From: Erodium maritimum | Lineage: Eukaryota > Streptophyta > Magnoliopsida > Geraniales > Geraniaceae | Direction: 5' to 3' | DNA length: 64,000 nucleotides | NCBI GenBank assembly: GCA_963921825.1 | Contig: OY997588.1 | Span: 8,694,001 to 8,758,000 of the forward strand | Part shown: in pieces, positions 1-12,022 of the stretch | How positions within the stretch are numbered: the stretch's first letter is position 1 | Layout: every line of letters begins with the position of its first letter | Made by a program: the position numbers and the translations under genes | The notes under the pieces: model-generated | What the model saw: only the letters and a program-made list of their open reading frames with translations | Told to the model about the DNA's origin: nothing | Database searches by the model: none

Positions 1-1080
1 CTATAGAGGATGAAGTGAGGGTGGAACGTCGTGATCGACGGTGGACGAGGGCGGCGGTGGCACATGAGGAAGTGGTGGGGCTCGATCTCTTGTGGTTGTG
101 GGATAGCAGATTAGTGAGGGCAGCAGGGAGAATGGAGGGAGCTACTGCACTGGTGGAAGTGGTGGACGGGAGGAGGCTCGAAGGCGAAGATCAAACACGA
201 CGAAAAAGTAGAATTTCATAGGTTGGAGGAAGAGAGGGTGACGACTAGCTGTAAACTCTAATAGAGCCATCCCCACGATATTTCAGAAAATTATTATGAT
301 GACGAGGAGTATAATCCTCTTCCAATTAATTAATCTAATTAAAAAGAATTCAGACAGAGTTGTTCTCTGTTTTATCGTGTTTGTTTTGCATCAAATGGAC
401 TCGATCAATTATACTACCAACCGGAGAATTAATGGAAAAATTATAAGGGATCAAGTTGGGTGAAAATAACCCTTCTATCTTCCATTTGTAATTTACAAAT
501 GATATTGTGATCTTCTTGGAATGAGGAATTGAAGAAGTTGATGATCAGAAGAACACTTATGGGGACTTGAATTCACTTTTAGATTGAAGATTAATTTACA
601 GGGGTCAAATATGCATGTTCTGAACCCAAAATCTGATTTAGAAGAAGTATGAAAGATACTAGGTTGTTTTATCTGATCATTAAAACTTGGGAACCTGTCC
701 TTGTTTTGCATGTCTATAAAAAGAAACAGAGGGTAGAAAATGACTGAGAGTTCGTATATCTGTAGTTACTTACTTTGCTGCTTTAAGTAATGTTCTTTTT
801 TATTGGTCGGAAGAGAATCCGACTTTATTGAGTGATAGGGCAATTCAAGTTATGGATTTTAGGTACAAAGTAACGATAACGGAAGTGAAATCTACAGTGA
901 AGCAGAACAATTTCAGACATAATTAGAATACTTTACAATTCAGAGTTCTTAGGTAACATTAGATATTAAACCACATAAAATTAAAACTACCCGTTTATAT
1001 TTGTACAAAATATATGATTTTTGTTGTAAAAAAAATAACATTATTAGAGAGTATAATAAAACCAAAATAAAGGTTTTGTT
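1..1080. other. Intergenic, no gene recognised
   Basis: The first 230 bases are GC-rich and hold a short open frame with no recognisable domain. The rest is AT-rich without coding character. I see no RNA gene or clear transposon end here. Confidence 0.5.
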
Positions 1081-2036
1081 AGGGTTTGCGCCTCTAATGG
1101 AGGATAAACCTAAATTTTCAGCTCCTCTCCGCGTGTCACTCCGGCGCAGTCTTTACCTCTTCCTGCGTAGGTTCAGTCTCTCCTTTTTTCCGCCATGGCG
1201 TTCTCCATATTCCTATGCTTTATCTGTTGTTGTTCGTGCTGGGTTATAGGAGTTTTCCTCTCTACGGGGCGTCATGTCTCGGCCTTTTTCGCCGGCACTT
1301 CCTCGTATATCCCCACCTCCTTGGCCTCCACCAATGCATGCGAACAGGGTACACTTTCGCAACCCTATTTTCTATCATTATTTCATATTGATCTGGTACT
1401 TGATCAATCCGTCTCGGATGCTTGATCCTGAGCAACCCTCGCCGTCTCTGAAGCCACCACCAGCGCATCCATCTCCTTGGCCTCCACCGTCGAACAATCC
1501 TCGACCCCTCTCTCGATTTTGGACCAAGCTAATCGAGTGGGTCTTTGTTATATTCACTAATTTTGTCTTTGCATGGTCAAAGACTAGCGCGCAAAGAGTC
1601 AGAACTTTTCTGGGGAGGGAACTCTGATTCGCTTATATCCTCCCACCACTACTAGAGAAATCCTTGGCCAATACTGCTTGACAGTTTTTCGGAGCAGGTT
1701 CTCTAGTACCATCTTCGCACTCGCTTTTTTATTGGCCCTTATGCCATCCAAACACCGTCGGTCGCGGTTGATTCGCGTATATTCCCATCACTACTGGAGA
1801 AATCCTTGGCCTTTACAGCTGCGACAGTTTTTCGGAGCAGGACGTCCAATACCATCTTCGCACTCGTTTTTGTTGGCCCTTATGGCATCCAAACACCGTC
1901 AGTGGTGGTTATAGTAGAAAAAGGGTTGGTGAACTTCGGTTCCGTACTGTCCTTCTTAAGTGGTCAAGGAGCCTGTTCCCTGACGCACATCGATGTAATG
2001 GTTATTAAGGTTTAATGAAATTTCCTCCTTTCATTC
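1081..2036 (+). mobile_element. LINE-like retroelement fragment
   Basis: A GC-richer block with several short overlapping open frames ends in a sequence (ATTTCCTCCTTTCATTCAAAAA) typical of the 3' tails of plant L1-type LINEs. No reverse transcriptase or RNase H motif is visible. I infer a degraded, internally deleted LINE copy. The assignment rests mainly on the tail and on the neighbouring LINE. Confidence 0.4.
1637..1911 (+). repeat. Two-copy tandem repeat, about 146 bp period
   Basis: The segments 1637-1766 and 1783-1911 are diverged direct copies. They share blocks such as GAGAAATCCTTGGCC, CAGTTTTTCGGAGCAGG and CATCCAAACACCGTC. The repeat lies inside the LINE-like fragment and is probably an internal duplication of it. 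Confidence 0.75.
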
Positions 2037-2169
2037 AAAAACAATATTAGATAGTATAATAATAGTAAATTTTATTCTAACCGATAAAAAAATCTCTCTC
2101 GCAAGTCGAGAGCTCTTCCTTCCCGAGAGAACCCTACCCTCTATAGAGTTACCTACCTCTGTCGCCGAC

Positions 2170-3702
2170 ATGACTGCCGTTAGTTCTACTACCGGTTCTG
2201 TCTCATCGCAGTCAACTCTGGTGCAGTCTCTCCCATGTGCACCACCGCCTCGCATCTCGTCAGACGTGAAACCCCCTAATAAGCCGAGCGTAAAAGAAAC
2301 CATAAACCTTCTTCTACATCCCCAGTTTCTCTCTCACCCTCATCCACTCCACCTCTTCTTCTTCCCCCGCCTACAACAACCATGTACTTCTCCCTTGGTT
2401 CATCTGAATCGATGGGTAAAGTCCGGCGTGATCGACCTTTGAAGACCCAAACCCTAGCTTTTTCTGCAAGCAAATCTAGGGTTTGGGAGAATTTCAATCT
2501 GTCGCCCCCTCCGGTCGAGCTGAAAGCCCTAACGACCGCTCCCGATGATGTGCAACCTTTGATGCCTCAGAGGAAGGTCCCCTCTCTCCGACCACCGGTG
2601 GAACCAACTCCACCCATCGTGACCACTACTCCGACTGTCGACGCCTCGCCTCTTCCCGTCACAGCGTCGCTTGTGACATAACCTGCCACCATCATACTGC
2701 CCCCTATGGTATGGGATTCTCTTAAAGGAAAATATCTCATGCTTGATCAGGGGATGCCGGAGCCAGGGAGGGCGAACGTGATTTCCCTCTATGAGGTGAT
2801 CAAGGTTCCCAACGTAGCTTGTATTACCGTGATCCCGGTGCTCCTCACACCACCTTCGGGGATGGATCACCATCGTCGTTCCTTCAAGCCCAAGAAAGTC
2901 GGCTCAACTACACCGGCACCTCCCCCTCCGACAGGCCTGAACACCGGATTGTTCAAACTGCAGGATGACCTCTCAACTTTCTCCTTGGAGGAAGAGGAGG
3001 AGATTGAGGTGATGGAACCATACACCCCGGTGAGCCCATCCAAATTGGCTAGGCAACAATTTGTCATGATGAGCAAGCTGTGATTATCCAAGCCGCCCCA
3101 GAAAAACGTCCTTCTTCGGATCATCACCAAGGCATGGAGTACATCAGCGGAGGGGTTGGTGATTAAAGATATCGGCCCGAGGGTGTTTAGTTTTTACTTC
3201 GAAACTGAGAAAGTCGGGCATGGGTTCGAGACAACAAACCATGGTGCTTCGATGGAAGAACTCTCCTGCTGGGTGACCTAAACCTGATGGCTAGAGAGCC
3301 CCCCACCCTGGATAGGCTCCAGATATAGGTGCACGCTCGTGGCCTCCCCCTTTTGGTTCGTACCAAAACCACTAGGAAACAATTGGGGCAACGCTGGGGC
3401 TCTATGTGCACATACCGTGGGACAAATAGGGGACATGTTAGGGAGAATCAGTCAAAGTCCGCTTCTGGCATCTTGTAGAGCGCCCCATTCGACGCCACCT
3501 CTTGTTGCGCTTTACAAAATTTCCCGACCCGGTTTGTGTCACCCTTACCTATGTAAAGCTCCGTTCGTTTTGTTATAATTGTGGGATGATATCTCACATG
3601 GTGGCCGAGTGTGATTGGGAGGTGATGGGTACCCCTAGGTTCGACTCATCGCTGCTAGAGTTCCAAATGGACCGCCAACCCAAGGCTTATGCTACAGATT
3701 AA
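2170..3702 (+). pseudogene. LINE ORF1 (DUF4283/zinc-knuckle type) pseudogene
   Basis: Pieces of one protein lie in shifting frames. There is a proline-rich N-terminus, then a segment reading QDDLSTFSLEEEEEIEV that is shared with another LINE copy at about 20,990. Next comes a DUF4283-like region around 3200-3300 (containing NKPWCFDGRTLLLGDL). A zinc knuckle follows at 3571-3612 with spacing C-x2-C-x4-H-x4-C (CYNCGMISHMVAEC). ORF1 proteins of plant LINEs bind the element RNA. Stops and frameshifts separate the pieces, so it is not functional. Confidence 0.8.
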
Positions 3703-3980
3703 GACGCTCAGCAGTCTCGTATACCAGTATCCTCGACTACTGCACATAAAGCTCTTACATCACCTGCACAAGTTATAAGATCCTAAATTAGATCAAGGCA
3801 CAATCCAGACATCCAATTATTGTATCATTATGATCCAACTTATGGAATATCACCACACATCCTTGTCTCCATATCTTCCTTCGATTGGTACTTACAAGGT
3901 CTTCACAGGCAGCAAGCCGTCTTCTGTAACAATTTGTCCTAGTATCCCCTACATGCCTGATTTGTGGTCGTCACCATGAA

Positions 3981-4614
3981 ATGACTACACACATCCTTTT
4001 CTATTGTGGCTTCAGATATGTTGTTCGACGTTGTTTTGGAGTCTCCATGTCCTCCATCCTAAGCTATCATTTGCAGAATGTTGGGAGATTATCATTGCTG
4101 TGGAAACCCCTAAATTATAGCTCGAGTTCTAGGATGACTTTAGGAGATCTGGAAAGCTCGGAATGCAAAATTCTGGAGCGATTTTACCCCTACGTCAATA
4201 AGCGTCAAATCCGCTACTAAAAAAATTGAATAGCTTAGAAATAGGTTAACTTTCAACCCCATATCTTGGTACCATATACCACTCGAAGGGCAGAGACAAC
4301 ATGGGTCACACCGCCAAAAATGATTGAAGCTCATGCTATCGCGGAAACTTTGGCATTTTTCAAAGATATGAAATGGACTCGGATTCTTATTAGGTCGGAT
4401 TCCCAGACAATTACTTAGATGGTCAATTCCATTGCCTACCATACTTCCCCACTAGGCTCTATTCTTCAAGATATTCGTACTTTACTCCTTCAAAACGAAG
4501 TTTCCAAACTCGTTTTTGTTAGGAAGGTCAAAGAACCAGGCGTCTCACCGACTAGCCTGGGAGGTTCGTTCATCCAATACGTTATCGAGTTAGATTTTGC
4601 CCGATGCACTCACT
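3981..4614 (+). pseudogene. LINE pol C-terminus (RNase H-like) remnant
   Basis: Frames in this stretch carry a peptide of RVT_3/RNase H type: EAHAIAETLAFFKDMKWTRI, then IRSDSQ, and further on VFVRKVKEPGVSPTSLGG. This is the end of the LINE polyprotein. It is broken by stops and joined almost directly to ORF1, so most of pol has been lost. Confidence 0.7.
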
Positions 4615-4664
4615 TGTATGTTATCCGCATAATAATTAGTAAACAATGTTCCTTTCGCTCAAAA

Positions 4665-6756
4665 AAAGTGTTACGTAATATGTAATAATATATTAAAATA
4701 CATTGTTTTGATTTTGTATGATGTTAACACAACACTAAATTTTTTATCTTGAAATTGAATACACTTTTTTATAGTTTGGATTTTTCATTTTAATTTACAT
4801 CTTACAAATTATTTAGTACACTGAATTAAAAATAACAAAAGATAGATGTTCATTTTATTAAAATAAAATACCCTATCCATATATATAAACCTAGGTAATG
4901 TTTTTTTGAAACGTACATTTGATTTATTACTTTTTTTTATGAACGGTCAATACATACACTAGAGAAATTTCTAAACGCATCAAGCGGGAATAGAGAAACA
5001 AAAAGAATAAGTTATAATAGACTTGGATTTTGGAAGAGTTTGTTTGTGTGGATATTTACAGAGGATGGATTTACTCGAAAACACCTCTATGTCAAAGTCC
5101 ACGAAAGCATTCAAGTTCTGAGGTCCCCTTATCGAAACAAGTTGCAAACTATAAGAGGTAATCTTATAAGATAGATTTAGTTTTCAAGTTAGTACCTTCA
5201 GTCTAGTTTTGGACGGTAAAACCCTAATACCATCTCTATTTCTCTCTCTCTCTCTCTTCTTCTTCTTCAATACGATTTTGAAAATTTGATTGTTAGTAAG
5301 AGATATTATTGATCTTTTATTTGTTTTGACGGAGAAATTAATGCTGAATAATAAATTGAAACAAATAAGATTTCTAGATAACGAAAGAAAACTTATAGTA
5401 ATTTTGGAATCCTATATTTATATGACAGATATAAAATCATCCTAAAAAATAAGGAGAAAAAAAATGCATCTAACACCCTCCCCTACTCCCTCATTAACCA
5501 TGATTTGAAAGACATCAAACTTGGATGAAAGACCATGTCTGTGTCTGGTAAAAACAATTCTAATATATTGTTGATGAAAATATTATGTATAATCTACATA
5601 TAATTATTATGAGCTTATTTTAAAAGTAGAAAATACTATATACAAGTTGGGAGATAAATATGTGGCTAATGAGAGCTGAATAGCTGTCAGCTAGGTAAGT
5701 TTAGGACAGTGAGATGGGGCCAAAAACATGTACGAAATGGTCTACGCGTGTAATGAAAGTGCTATTGACAGATGAGCCCAAACACCGATAAATAAATGGA
5801 GCCTTTAATGCACTAACTCATTTTCAATCAAAAACCAAATGACAATTGATGCCACAACTACTAAGTTTTAACTAGTCATCATGATGAGTTAGTGATTCAA
5901 CAATAAAAATAAAATAAAAATATTTCAATTGATTGCTAAATATATAAATTTACTTATGACACGAAACAGTTCAAGGTATGTAAGAAAAGATCGACAAATA
6001 GTTATTTAATAAAATATATCCTGATAATAAAAATGGATGGATGATGAAGTTACTCAATATTTGATTCAATAGTTATGATTTGAACTATAGTTGTAATATG
6101 AAGAATGTAGAAGACAAGATAGGGTATCCAGGAAAACTCCAGACCTCATAAGAATAGACTGAAAACAAGTTTTTTGGGATAACAAATTAAAGATTTTGTT
6201 CGTTGATTTTTTACAAATTCGAGTTTGACATCTGTGATGAGAGATAAAGTACTTTGACGTCCTACAAGATGGTCCCGATTGGGGATAGTGTTAGACTAGA
6301 GGCCGACATGAGTCTCAAAACTCCTTGAGCATCGCTACGAATAACAATCCGACTCTAGTCATGGTCCCGGCCGTTGCCAGAACAACAACAATCGCATTGG
6401 CCTCAATTATAGTCGGATCGAATAAAGGCAGGTTTGGAATAGGTTACTGTTAATTATACCCCAAAGGTCAAATCCTAACATATTTGACATTTGATTTCAA
6501 TTCCTACAAGAGGCTTTTCAAAAATTGGTAATTCCTATAGTAAAGGTGAAGAATTTTTCATTTTAAAAACTAACATTTTTTACGTTAGTTTGTAAAAATT
6601 TATTGTCACCCATACGTTAGAAAATATCAATTTATGAAAAATTACAGGTAGGAAATGAAACCAAAAGGCCAGAAACATTAGGATTTGATTATTGAAGGCC
6701 TAAGATCTACAATTTCCTTTTTTTAAACTAATATTATTCAAAAAAATCGACAACAT
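4665..6756. other. AT-rich intergenic sequence, no gene seen
   Basis: There are no long open frames and no recognisable RNA gene or transposon end. The stretch includes one pyrimidine microsatellite (annotated separately). A GC-richer patch near 6260-6420 may be transposon debris but has no motif I recognise. Confidence 0.5.
5239..5268 (+). repeat. CT/CTT microsatellite
   Basis: A run of CT dinucleotides passes into CTT trinucleotides. Such tracts are common in plant intergenic DNA and in 5' leaders. No gene start was found next to it. Confidence 0.85.
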
Positions 6757-7066
6757 AATACGTCCAAAATAGACGTTATAGTTCCAGAAAAGACTTCAAA
6801 GGTAGTTAAACTGATTTAAATCATAAGACAGCGCACATATAATACGTCCAAAAACATCAGTTCCAGAAAAGACTTCAAAGGTGACCAGAATACTTTAACC
6901 AATAAAGACAGAACAGAGTTTAGTACGTCCCAAAAAGGCGTCACAGTTCCAGAAAAAGTTCCATGGGTCCGTGGTTATAGATTTTTCCAAACGTGCAATA
7001 ATGCTTCCAAACTAAACTTCGTATAGATCTTAGACAGGTTAAAGTTCCAGAAAAAGTTTGATGGGT
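6757..7066 (+). repeat. Local tandem repeat, about 80 bp unit, 3-4 diverged copies
   Basis: Units begin near 6759, 6843 and 6923 with TACGTCC(A/C)AAA. Each continues after a short spacer with GTTCCAGAAAAGACTTCAAAGGT or a close variant. A fourth, partial copy (AAAGTTCCAGAAAAAGTT) lies near 7043. No coding frame runs through it. Confidence 0.75.
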
Positions 7067-7789
7067 CTTTTTTTAGTACGGTTTTGTATTGTTGTCTCTT
7101 TTCACCTTTATGGATGTGATGGAGACAATCTGAATGGTAGCTAGAGATTTTTGTAGTACCATCATGTCTAATATCTGTTCCTATTTCATTAATAGTCCCC
7201 AAAATACACATGTAATTTAGTTTTCTTCAACGTTTAAAACGAATTAATTGACTGTAATGTTACCACGACGTTTGTTACGTATCAGCGCAAATATAGAAAA
7301 TGTGCATTTAAGTGTTTAACTTTAATGTTTTCTGGACCTTGTTTTGAATTTGAAAGGATATTTGTTCAAACTAAATGATAAATGCTACATTGATTATTAG
7401 GATAAGATTGTATGTGATTTATAGATCAAATAAACCTTTAATCGTGATATTGATATACGAATCTTCAATCACGGTTTTGAAAGTTTTTTTTGTTGAATAA
7501 AAAAGAACAGTAATCAATGGTAACATAATTGTTATTTATTTGATGCAGTTGAAAATTAATGAATATTCAATATTTTACTTTAATCATCTTCTAATATTTC
7601 TGTCCATCAAAGCAAGAACAAATATTGAAAAAATCGTTCGCAATTCTTTTAAAGATAGAACGGTCACAGACGGTATTGTTACGCACATTGGCAGGAAAGA
7701 AAAAATGGGGTTAAGAAAGTGAAACTGAAAGTCCTGTAGAAAAATCCTAGTATGGACTACATCAGAAATAGGAGGCAAGACTTGAACCA
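7067..7789. other. AT-rich intergenic sequence
   Basis: No gene is recognised. A segment near 7628-7683 reads, on the minus strand, AATACCGTCTGTGACCG followed by AAAAGAATTGCGAAC. A related segment occurs at about 46,845-46,890, so this may be the edge of an unclassified repeat. Confidence 0.4.
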
Positions 7790-9690
7790 GGGGCAGGAAT
7801 CCCTACCAGAGTCAGTCCCTGAAGCCCGAGGCCCTAACATTCCTCTTAGCAGGACTACTTCCCAACACTCGCATGATCATCCCGGGGTTCACCACCCGAA
7901 CCCTTCTTCACTCCGCTGTTACCGGTTGTAGCTCTAGAACCAACTTCAGCTCCAACCCAGTTCCAGCCCCAAGTCCAACCCTACCTATGTGTCTAGGTAA
8001 ACCTGAAACTTCAGTTTTCTTGCTCCTAGAGAGATGGACGGTCCTCCAGTTGCACCAACCCGGGTCCACCTCCCCGGCCTGGGTAATGCCACGAGTCCAT
8101 GGACCCTTAGGTACAGTGCCCGCGGATACTATTGGGCCCCTACCCCGAGGCAAGGTGCCCTTAGGTACAGTGCCCGGGGATACAGTCCCGGTCTTCAACC
8201 GAGGTCCCTTGGTATTCTAGTCAGTCGTGTGCAACTTTTCTCCCCTATCCTTCTGGAGCTCCAAGATAGAGGAATTGAATGAGGACACGTTCACGATCTC
8301 CTGGTCGCAATCCTGGATAGTGTGGCCAATTATCCCACAATTATAGCAGAAGGAGGGCAACTTGGTTTACGTGTGGGAGACCCGGATTGGGTCCGGAAAC
8401 TCCTTGAACCGCAGAAACATATGTCGGTGCGAGGGGCGCTCTACAAGGTGCCAGAACCAGACCTTCACTGTTCCTCCCCAACAACTACCCCATTGATCAC
8501 ATGGGACCTCCACACACATCCCAAACGTAGCAACAATGGTGTTCCCCGTCGTCCGAGTCCGTACGAATGAGGGAAGCCCGTGGACATGAACCCATAGTTA
8601 GAGCCAGTCGAGAGCAGGAGGCTCCCTAGCCATCGGGTCCAATTCCCCAAGGAGGAGTGGACGGCCGTCAAAACACCATGCACGCGCCTCCTCAGATTTG
8701 AAGTAGAACCCGAAGATTCCAAGGGCGATGTCCTTGATCAAGAGGCCTTCTAAATCTTTACACCATGCCTTGGTAATGATCCATAGGAGAACCCATCATC
8801 GCAAATTACTGGCAGGCGATGACCATGGGATCCACCGGGAGTACGAAAACGAGGATCTCCAGCTCCTCCTCCTCATCCATCGAGCTAGACGAGATGTCGT
8901 CCTAAAGACTGGCAAGACTGGACTCGATGGATTCTGATGGTGTTGATGGCCCTAGAACCGAGCTGGCCTCGCGAGGTTTGAGCACCCGTCTTCGACGTAT
9001 CATACCCGATGGCATGGTAAGAAGAGCTGGAATGAGAGGGATCATCGCCGTGTTAAGGGCTACGTTCCCTTCAAGCATCTCTTCCACCTTCACCCCTCCG
9101 TGATCCACCATCGGATCCTTTCCCCAGAGAGGACCCTGACACAATGGGGGTATCAGGACCTCACCAAGGGTAGGATAACCTTTAAAGGAGACGACGAGTT
9201 ATCAAGTCTAGGGCTCGAAGGTAGAAAGCCAACATGTTTAGGGTTTGCAAGCAGAGGAGGCGATGAAGGAGATGATGGTGGTGGATTGCATGGCAAGGAA
9301 GCAAACGATGACCCCTTCACCGGCCGACCTCTCTTAGGTTTCATAAGTGGTGTGGAGAAACCAAAAGAGAATGAAACGATCATCGTTGAGAGGGGCGGCG
9401 TAGATGTAGAGAGTGGCGGTGGAGGAGGATGCGAAGGGATTCCCGTTATAGTTTGTTTGGATGTCCTTCAACATTGGGGATTTAATAGAGACTCCACCAC
9501 CGAAGAATGGCGATGAAGGAGGACTACCGAGAAGTACATGGGCGCAGGCGGCGATGTGACCAGTCCGATAGAGTTATCAGCGATAAAGGAAGACGTAGGT
9601 AGCTCTATATGGCTAGGGTTTCCTCGGGCAGAGACTCTCGACAAATGGTACGAGAGAGAATATAACGTATGAATGGAATACTTCATTTCT
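7790..9690 (-). mobile_element. LINE fragment with ORF1 pseudogene
   Basis: Read on the minus strand, a leader near 9690-9590 contains TTCTCTCTCGTACC and AGGAAACCCTAG. ORF1 pieces follow: a KPKRGRPVKG basic motif at about 9320 and a DUF4283-like region near 8600-8700 (ARAWCFDGRPLLLGELDP in one frame). A zinc knuckle lies at 8307-8348 (CYNCGIIGHTIQDC, C-x2-C-x4-H-x4-C). Frames are broken repeatedly and no reverse transcriptase follows, so the copy is dead and truncated. It belongs to the same family as the LINE at 2090-4664. Confidence 0.75.
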
Positions 9691-9739
9691 GATTAGTATG
9701 CGTCCAAATACTTACGGTTTAGAGGTAAACATAAATCAA

Positions 9740-9885
9740 TCAAAGAGAAAACTCCCACTAGACCAAAATATCGTCAAATGATGAACAACCATATGAGTAG
9801 TGTGCTCATGAACGACCGTGGATGATAAACCCTTTGTTAACAAATCCATTATCATATAGTTTGTCCTAATGTGGTATATTGATAT
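9740..9885 (-). pseudogene. Copia polyprotein C-terminal remnant
   Basis: The minus strand reads YHIRTNYMIMDLLTKGLS, then VVHEHTTHMVVHHLT. This matches the end of plant Copia pol, where the motif resembles HIRTD-MIADPLTKGL followed by a HEH-AHMG block. It lies downstream of the Copia reverse-transcriptase remnant at 10,158-10,550 and is separated from it by a palindromic insertion plus missing sequence. Confidence 0.65.
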
Positions 9886-9895
9886 TTGTTCATTT

Positions 9896-10145
9896 TGCAG
9901 TCGAGCCACAGTGTGATCACGATTCGCGACTCGCGAGATTGTGGTTCATGGTTCGCGAATTGCACGCTGTGGCGTGCGTGATTCTCGAACCACAATCTCG
10001 CGAGTCACGAGTGGTGGTCTGCATTGCAAACCACTACTATGGTTCGCTGGTGCGCGTATCACAGTTCTTTGGCGCCCAATGACAGACCGACACATGGCTG
10101 CTGAGGAGAAAAAAATTCAGACCGTTGGTCAACAGTCCGATTCCA
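9896..10145. repeat. Large palindrome / MITE-like insertion
   Basis: The arms 9929-9947 and 9987-10,005 are perfect 19-nt inverted copies (ACTCGCGAGATTGTGGTTC against its complement), and pairing extends imperfectly outwards to about 9924 and 10,010. The 39-nt loop holds a smaller inverted repeat (GCACGC/GCGTGC). The stretch is much richer in CG than its surroundings and interrupts Copia remnants. Similar GATTCGCGA/GCGGTTCAC-type repeats flank the Harbinger transposase near 23,410-23,640, so it may be a Harbinger-related MITE. That link is inference. Confidence 0.65.
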
Positions 10146-10157
10146 ACGACAATAATT

Positions 10158-10550
10158 TTATTCAAATCTCTTAGTTTCGTGCAATAGTTCTATATTGTTA
10201 GTGGTAAGCGATATGTTATTGATATAAAGAAGCAGGAACGTGTACGTACTCCCACTACATTTGCGATACATACAATCATCAATAATATTTGTCTCAAACC
10301 CAAACAAGACAATAACTTTATTAAATTTGACGTGTGTCAACAAGAAGTTTGCTTGAGTCCATATATAGTTTCTTTAATTAACAAACTATATTTTTTTTGG
10401 GTCTTTTGACCAAAAGTTTTCTAGTTGTACTATATAAATTGATTTTTTCAATGCCTCCGTTGAGAAACATGATTTTAACATCTATCTGATGATACTCAAG
10501 ATCAATACAAGCGGCAAGTGCCACAATTATCCCAAAAATTAACCTTTCGG
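10158..10550 (-). pseudogene. Copia reverse transcriptase remnant
   Basis: The minus strand encodes pieces of a Copia-type reverse transcriptase: ACIDLEYHQIDVKIMFLNGG, then LFGFETNIIDDCMYRK, then FLLLYINNISLTTN. The catalytic YVDD box of the family is changed to YINN, so both aspartates are lost, and the frame is broken upstream. The gag, protease and integrase parts are absent here. It is a dead fragment. Confidence 0.8.
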
Positions 10551-11056
10551 TGAAACAAGAAAAAAAAAATCAACGTATAGTCAGTGTCTTCCATTTGAGT
10601 ATAACATTTAACCATAATTTGTGCCTTATACAGTTATACACCTCCACATTATCATTTGCATATTTTTTGGTTAAAAAAATTCATTTACAACCGATTGATT
10701 TTACATCTTCATATAAAGAGACAAATTCTCTTCATGCATGTCATCAATCCATTTTAGAAGATTGTAACTTTTTATGTTTAAATCATCTTATATTATTTCA
10801 TCCCCATTTTTTTAATCAGTGTGTATTTCTACTTCTACACCCCAAGAGTGGAGTGAGGAAGAAATAACTGTAAGATAGCATAATACAAGGCCTTCCACCC
10901 AAAGAGGAGGAAACCATGAAAATACAAACCATTACAACTTGAAAAACTAACAGGACCATATACACACATGAGCCACAAGAAACGAAAATAGTTTTGGCAT
11001 CCACAGAAAACCCACTTCACAAACCACCAAAACCATCACCAGACTCCAAACCCTCC

Positions 11057-11230
11057 AAGAAGTGAATTCATAAGTTTAACAAGACAAATAATCGTATGGA
11101 ATATCATTTCTCCTCTATTTTAATGATAGATGTCACCGAAGTAGTTGAATTTATTTTTTTAGGATAACTATTTCAACTTGAATGAGGAGCCGTTCAATAT
11201 TATCTTGTTGAACTTATGAATTCACTTCTT
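11057..11230. repeat. Inverted-repeat (MITE-like) element
   Basis: A 28-nt arm at 11,057-11,084 (AAGAAGTGAATTCATAAGTT and onward) is matched with one mismatch by its inverse at 11,203-11,230. The arms enclose about 118 bp of AT-rich DNA without an open frame. I could not define a target-site duplication. Confidence 0.75.
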
Positions 11231-11754
11231 GATCAATTATAAGTGAATGAGCCCGTACATGAATGATAGTAAGGATTGAAAAACTAGGATATTAGACCTC
11301 TCTTCACCTTTTTCATGTTCCACAAGTTTGTAAAATCTAATTAGTAGACCCTGTTTTTCTTGTTTGCACCCAGCTTAGACTGCTTTCTGTAATTGTTGGT
11401 TTCACAGGTCTGGTTGGACCCTCTCATTGTTGTTTCCTATTGTTTGGATTGTCATAAGACTGTGTTGTCATGCCGGTGCTCGAGTCTGTTCAGCTTCTGT
11501 AACTAGATTTTTTTTGAAATTTTGATATCAACTCCTTTTTAGAAGCAATATTTATAATCATGAATTTATTTACTAATGAATGGTCGTATCCATTAAATAG
11601 ACCGATAATATGTTCATATTTATAATCACTGAAGTGGAGCCACGAGAGGTCGCTGTACTGAAAATGCTTGATTGTAGAAACCTAACAGTCTCATGATTCA
11701 AATAAATTAGTAGGGAACAACTCAGCACTCCTAAATCCTAATTCAATTCCAAAC
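11231..11754. other. Intergenic, possible LINE 3' debris
   Basis: No gene is seen. The T- and G-rich plus-strand stretch at 11,340-11,510 resembles the untranslated 3' regions of the non-autonomous retroposons found elsewhere in the window, but no clean tail is present. Confidence 0.35.
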
Positions 11755-11978
11755 CCATTCTTACACTGGAAATTCATATATAATCGTGGTGACACAAACG
11801 TACAGAAATACATAGCGCGACAAGAAATATATACATAACATAAGCAAGTAGCTTAATATATATATATATATATATATATACCATTCTTACACTGGAAATT
11901 CATATATAATCGTGGTGACACAAACGTACAGAAATACATAGCGCGACAAGAAATATATACATAACATAAGCAAGTAGC

Positions 11979-12018
<40 letters not shown>
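11755..12018 (+). repeat. 126-bp tandem duplication ending in (TA)n
   Basis: The sequence from 11,755 (CCATTCTTACACTGGAAATT and onward) is repeated without visible change from 11,881. Each copy ends in a TA microsatellite, the second longer (to about 12,018) than the first. The near-identity indicates a recent duplication, probably by slippage or unequal exchange at the TA tract. Confidence 0.9.

Positions 12019-12022
<4 letters not shown>

Larger units (their letters stand above)
2090..4664 (+). mobile_element. Degenerate LINE retrotransposon, internally deleted
   Basis: The element has a 5' leader with a CTCTCTCGCAAGTCGAGAG-like start, an ORF1 remnant (2170-3702), a piece of the pol C-terminus with RNase H character (about 3981-4614), and a 3' tail (TTCCTTTCGCTCAAAAAAA) ending near 4664. 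The endonuclease and most of the reverse transcriptase that should lie between ORF1 and RNase H are missing. The leader resembles those of the LINE copies starting near 9690 (minus), 20,235 (minus) and 20,290 (plus), so all four appear to belong to one family. Confidence 0.75.

Noticed and set aside
7873-8282. Plus-strand proline/arginine-rich ORFs as genes
   Set aside because: They are antisense to the minus-strand LINE ORF1 remnant and overlap in several frames.
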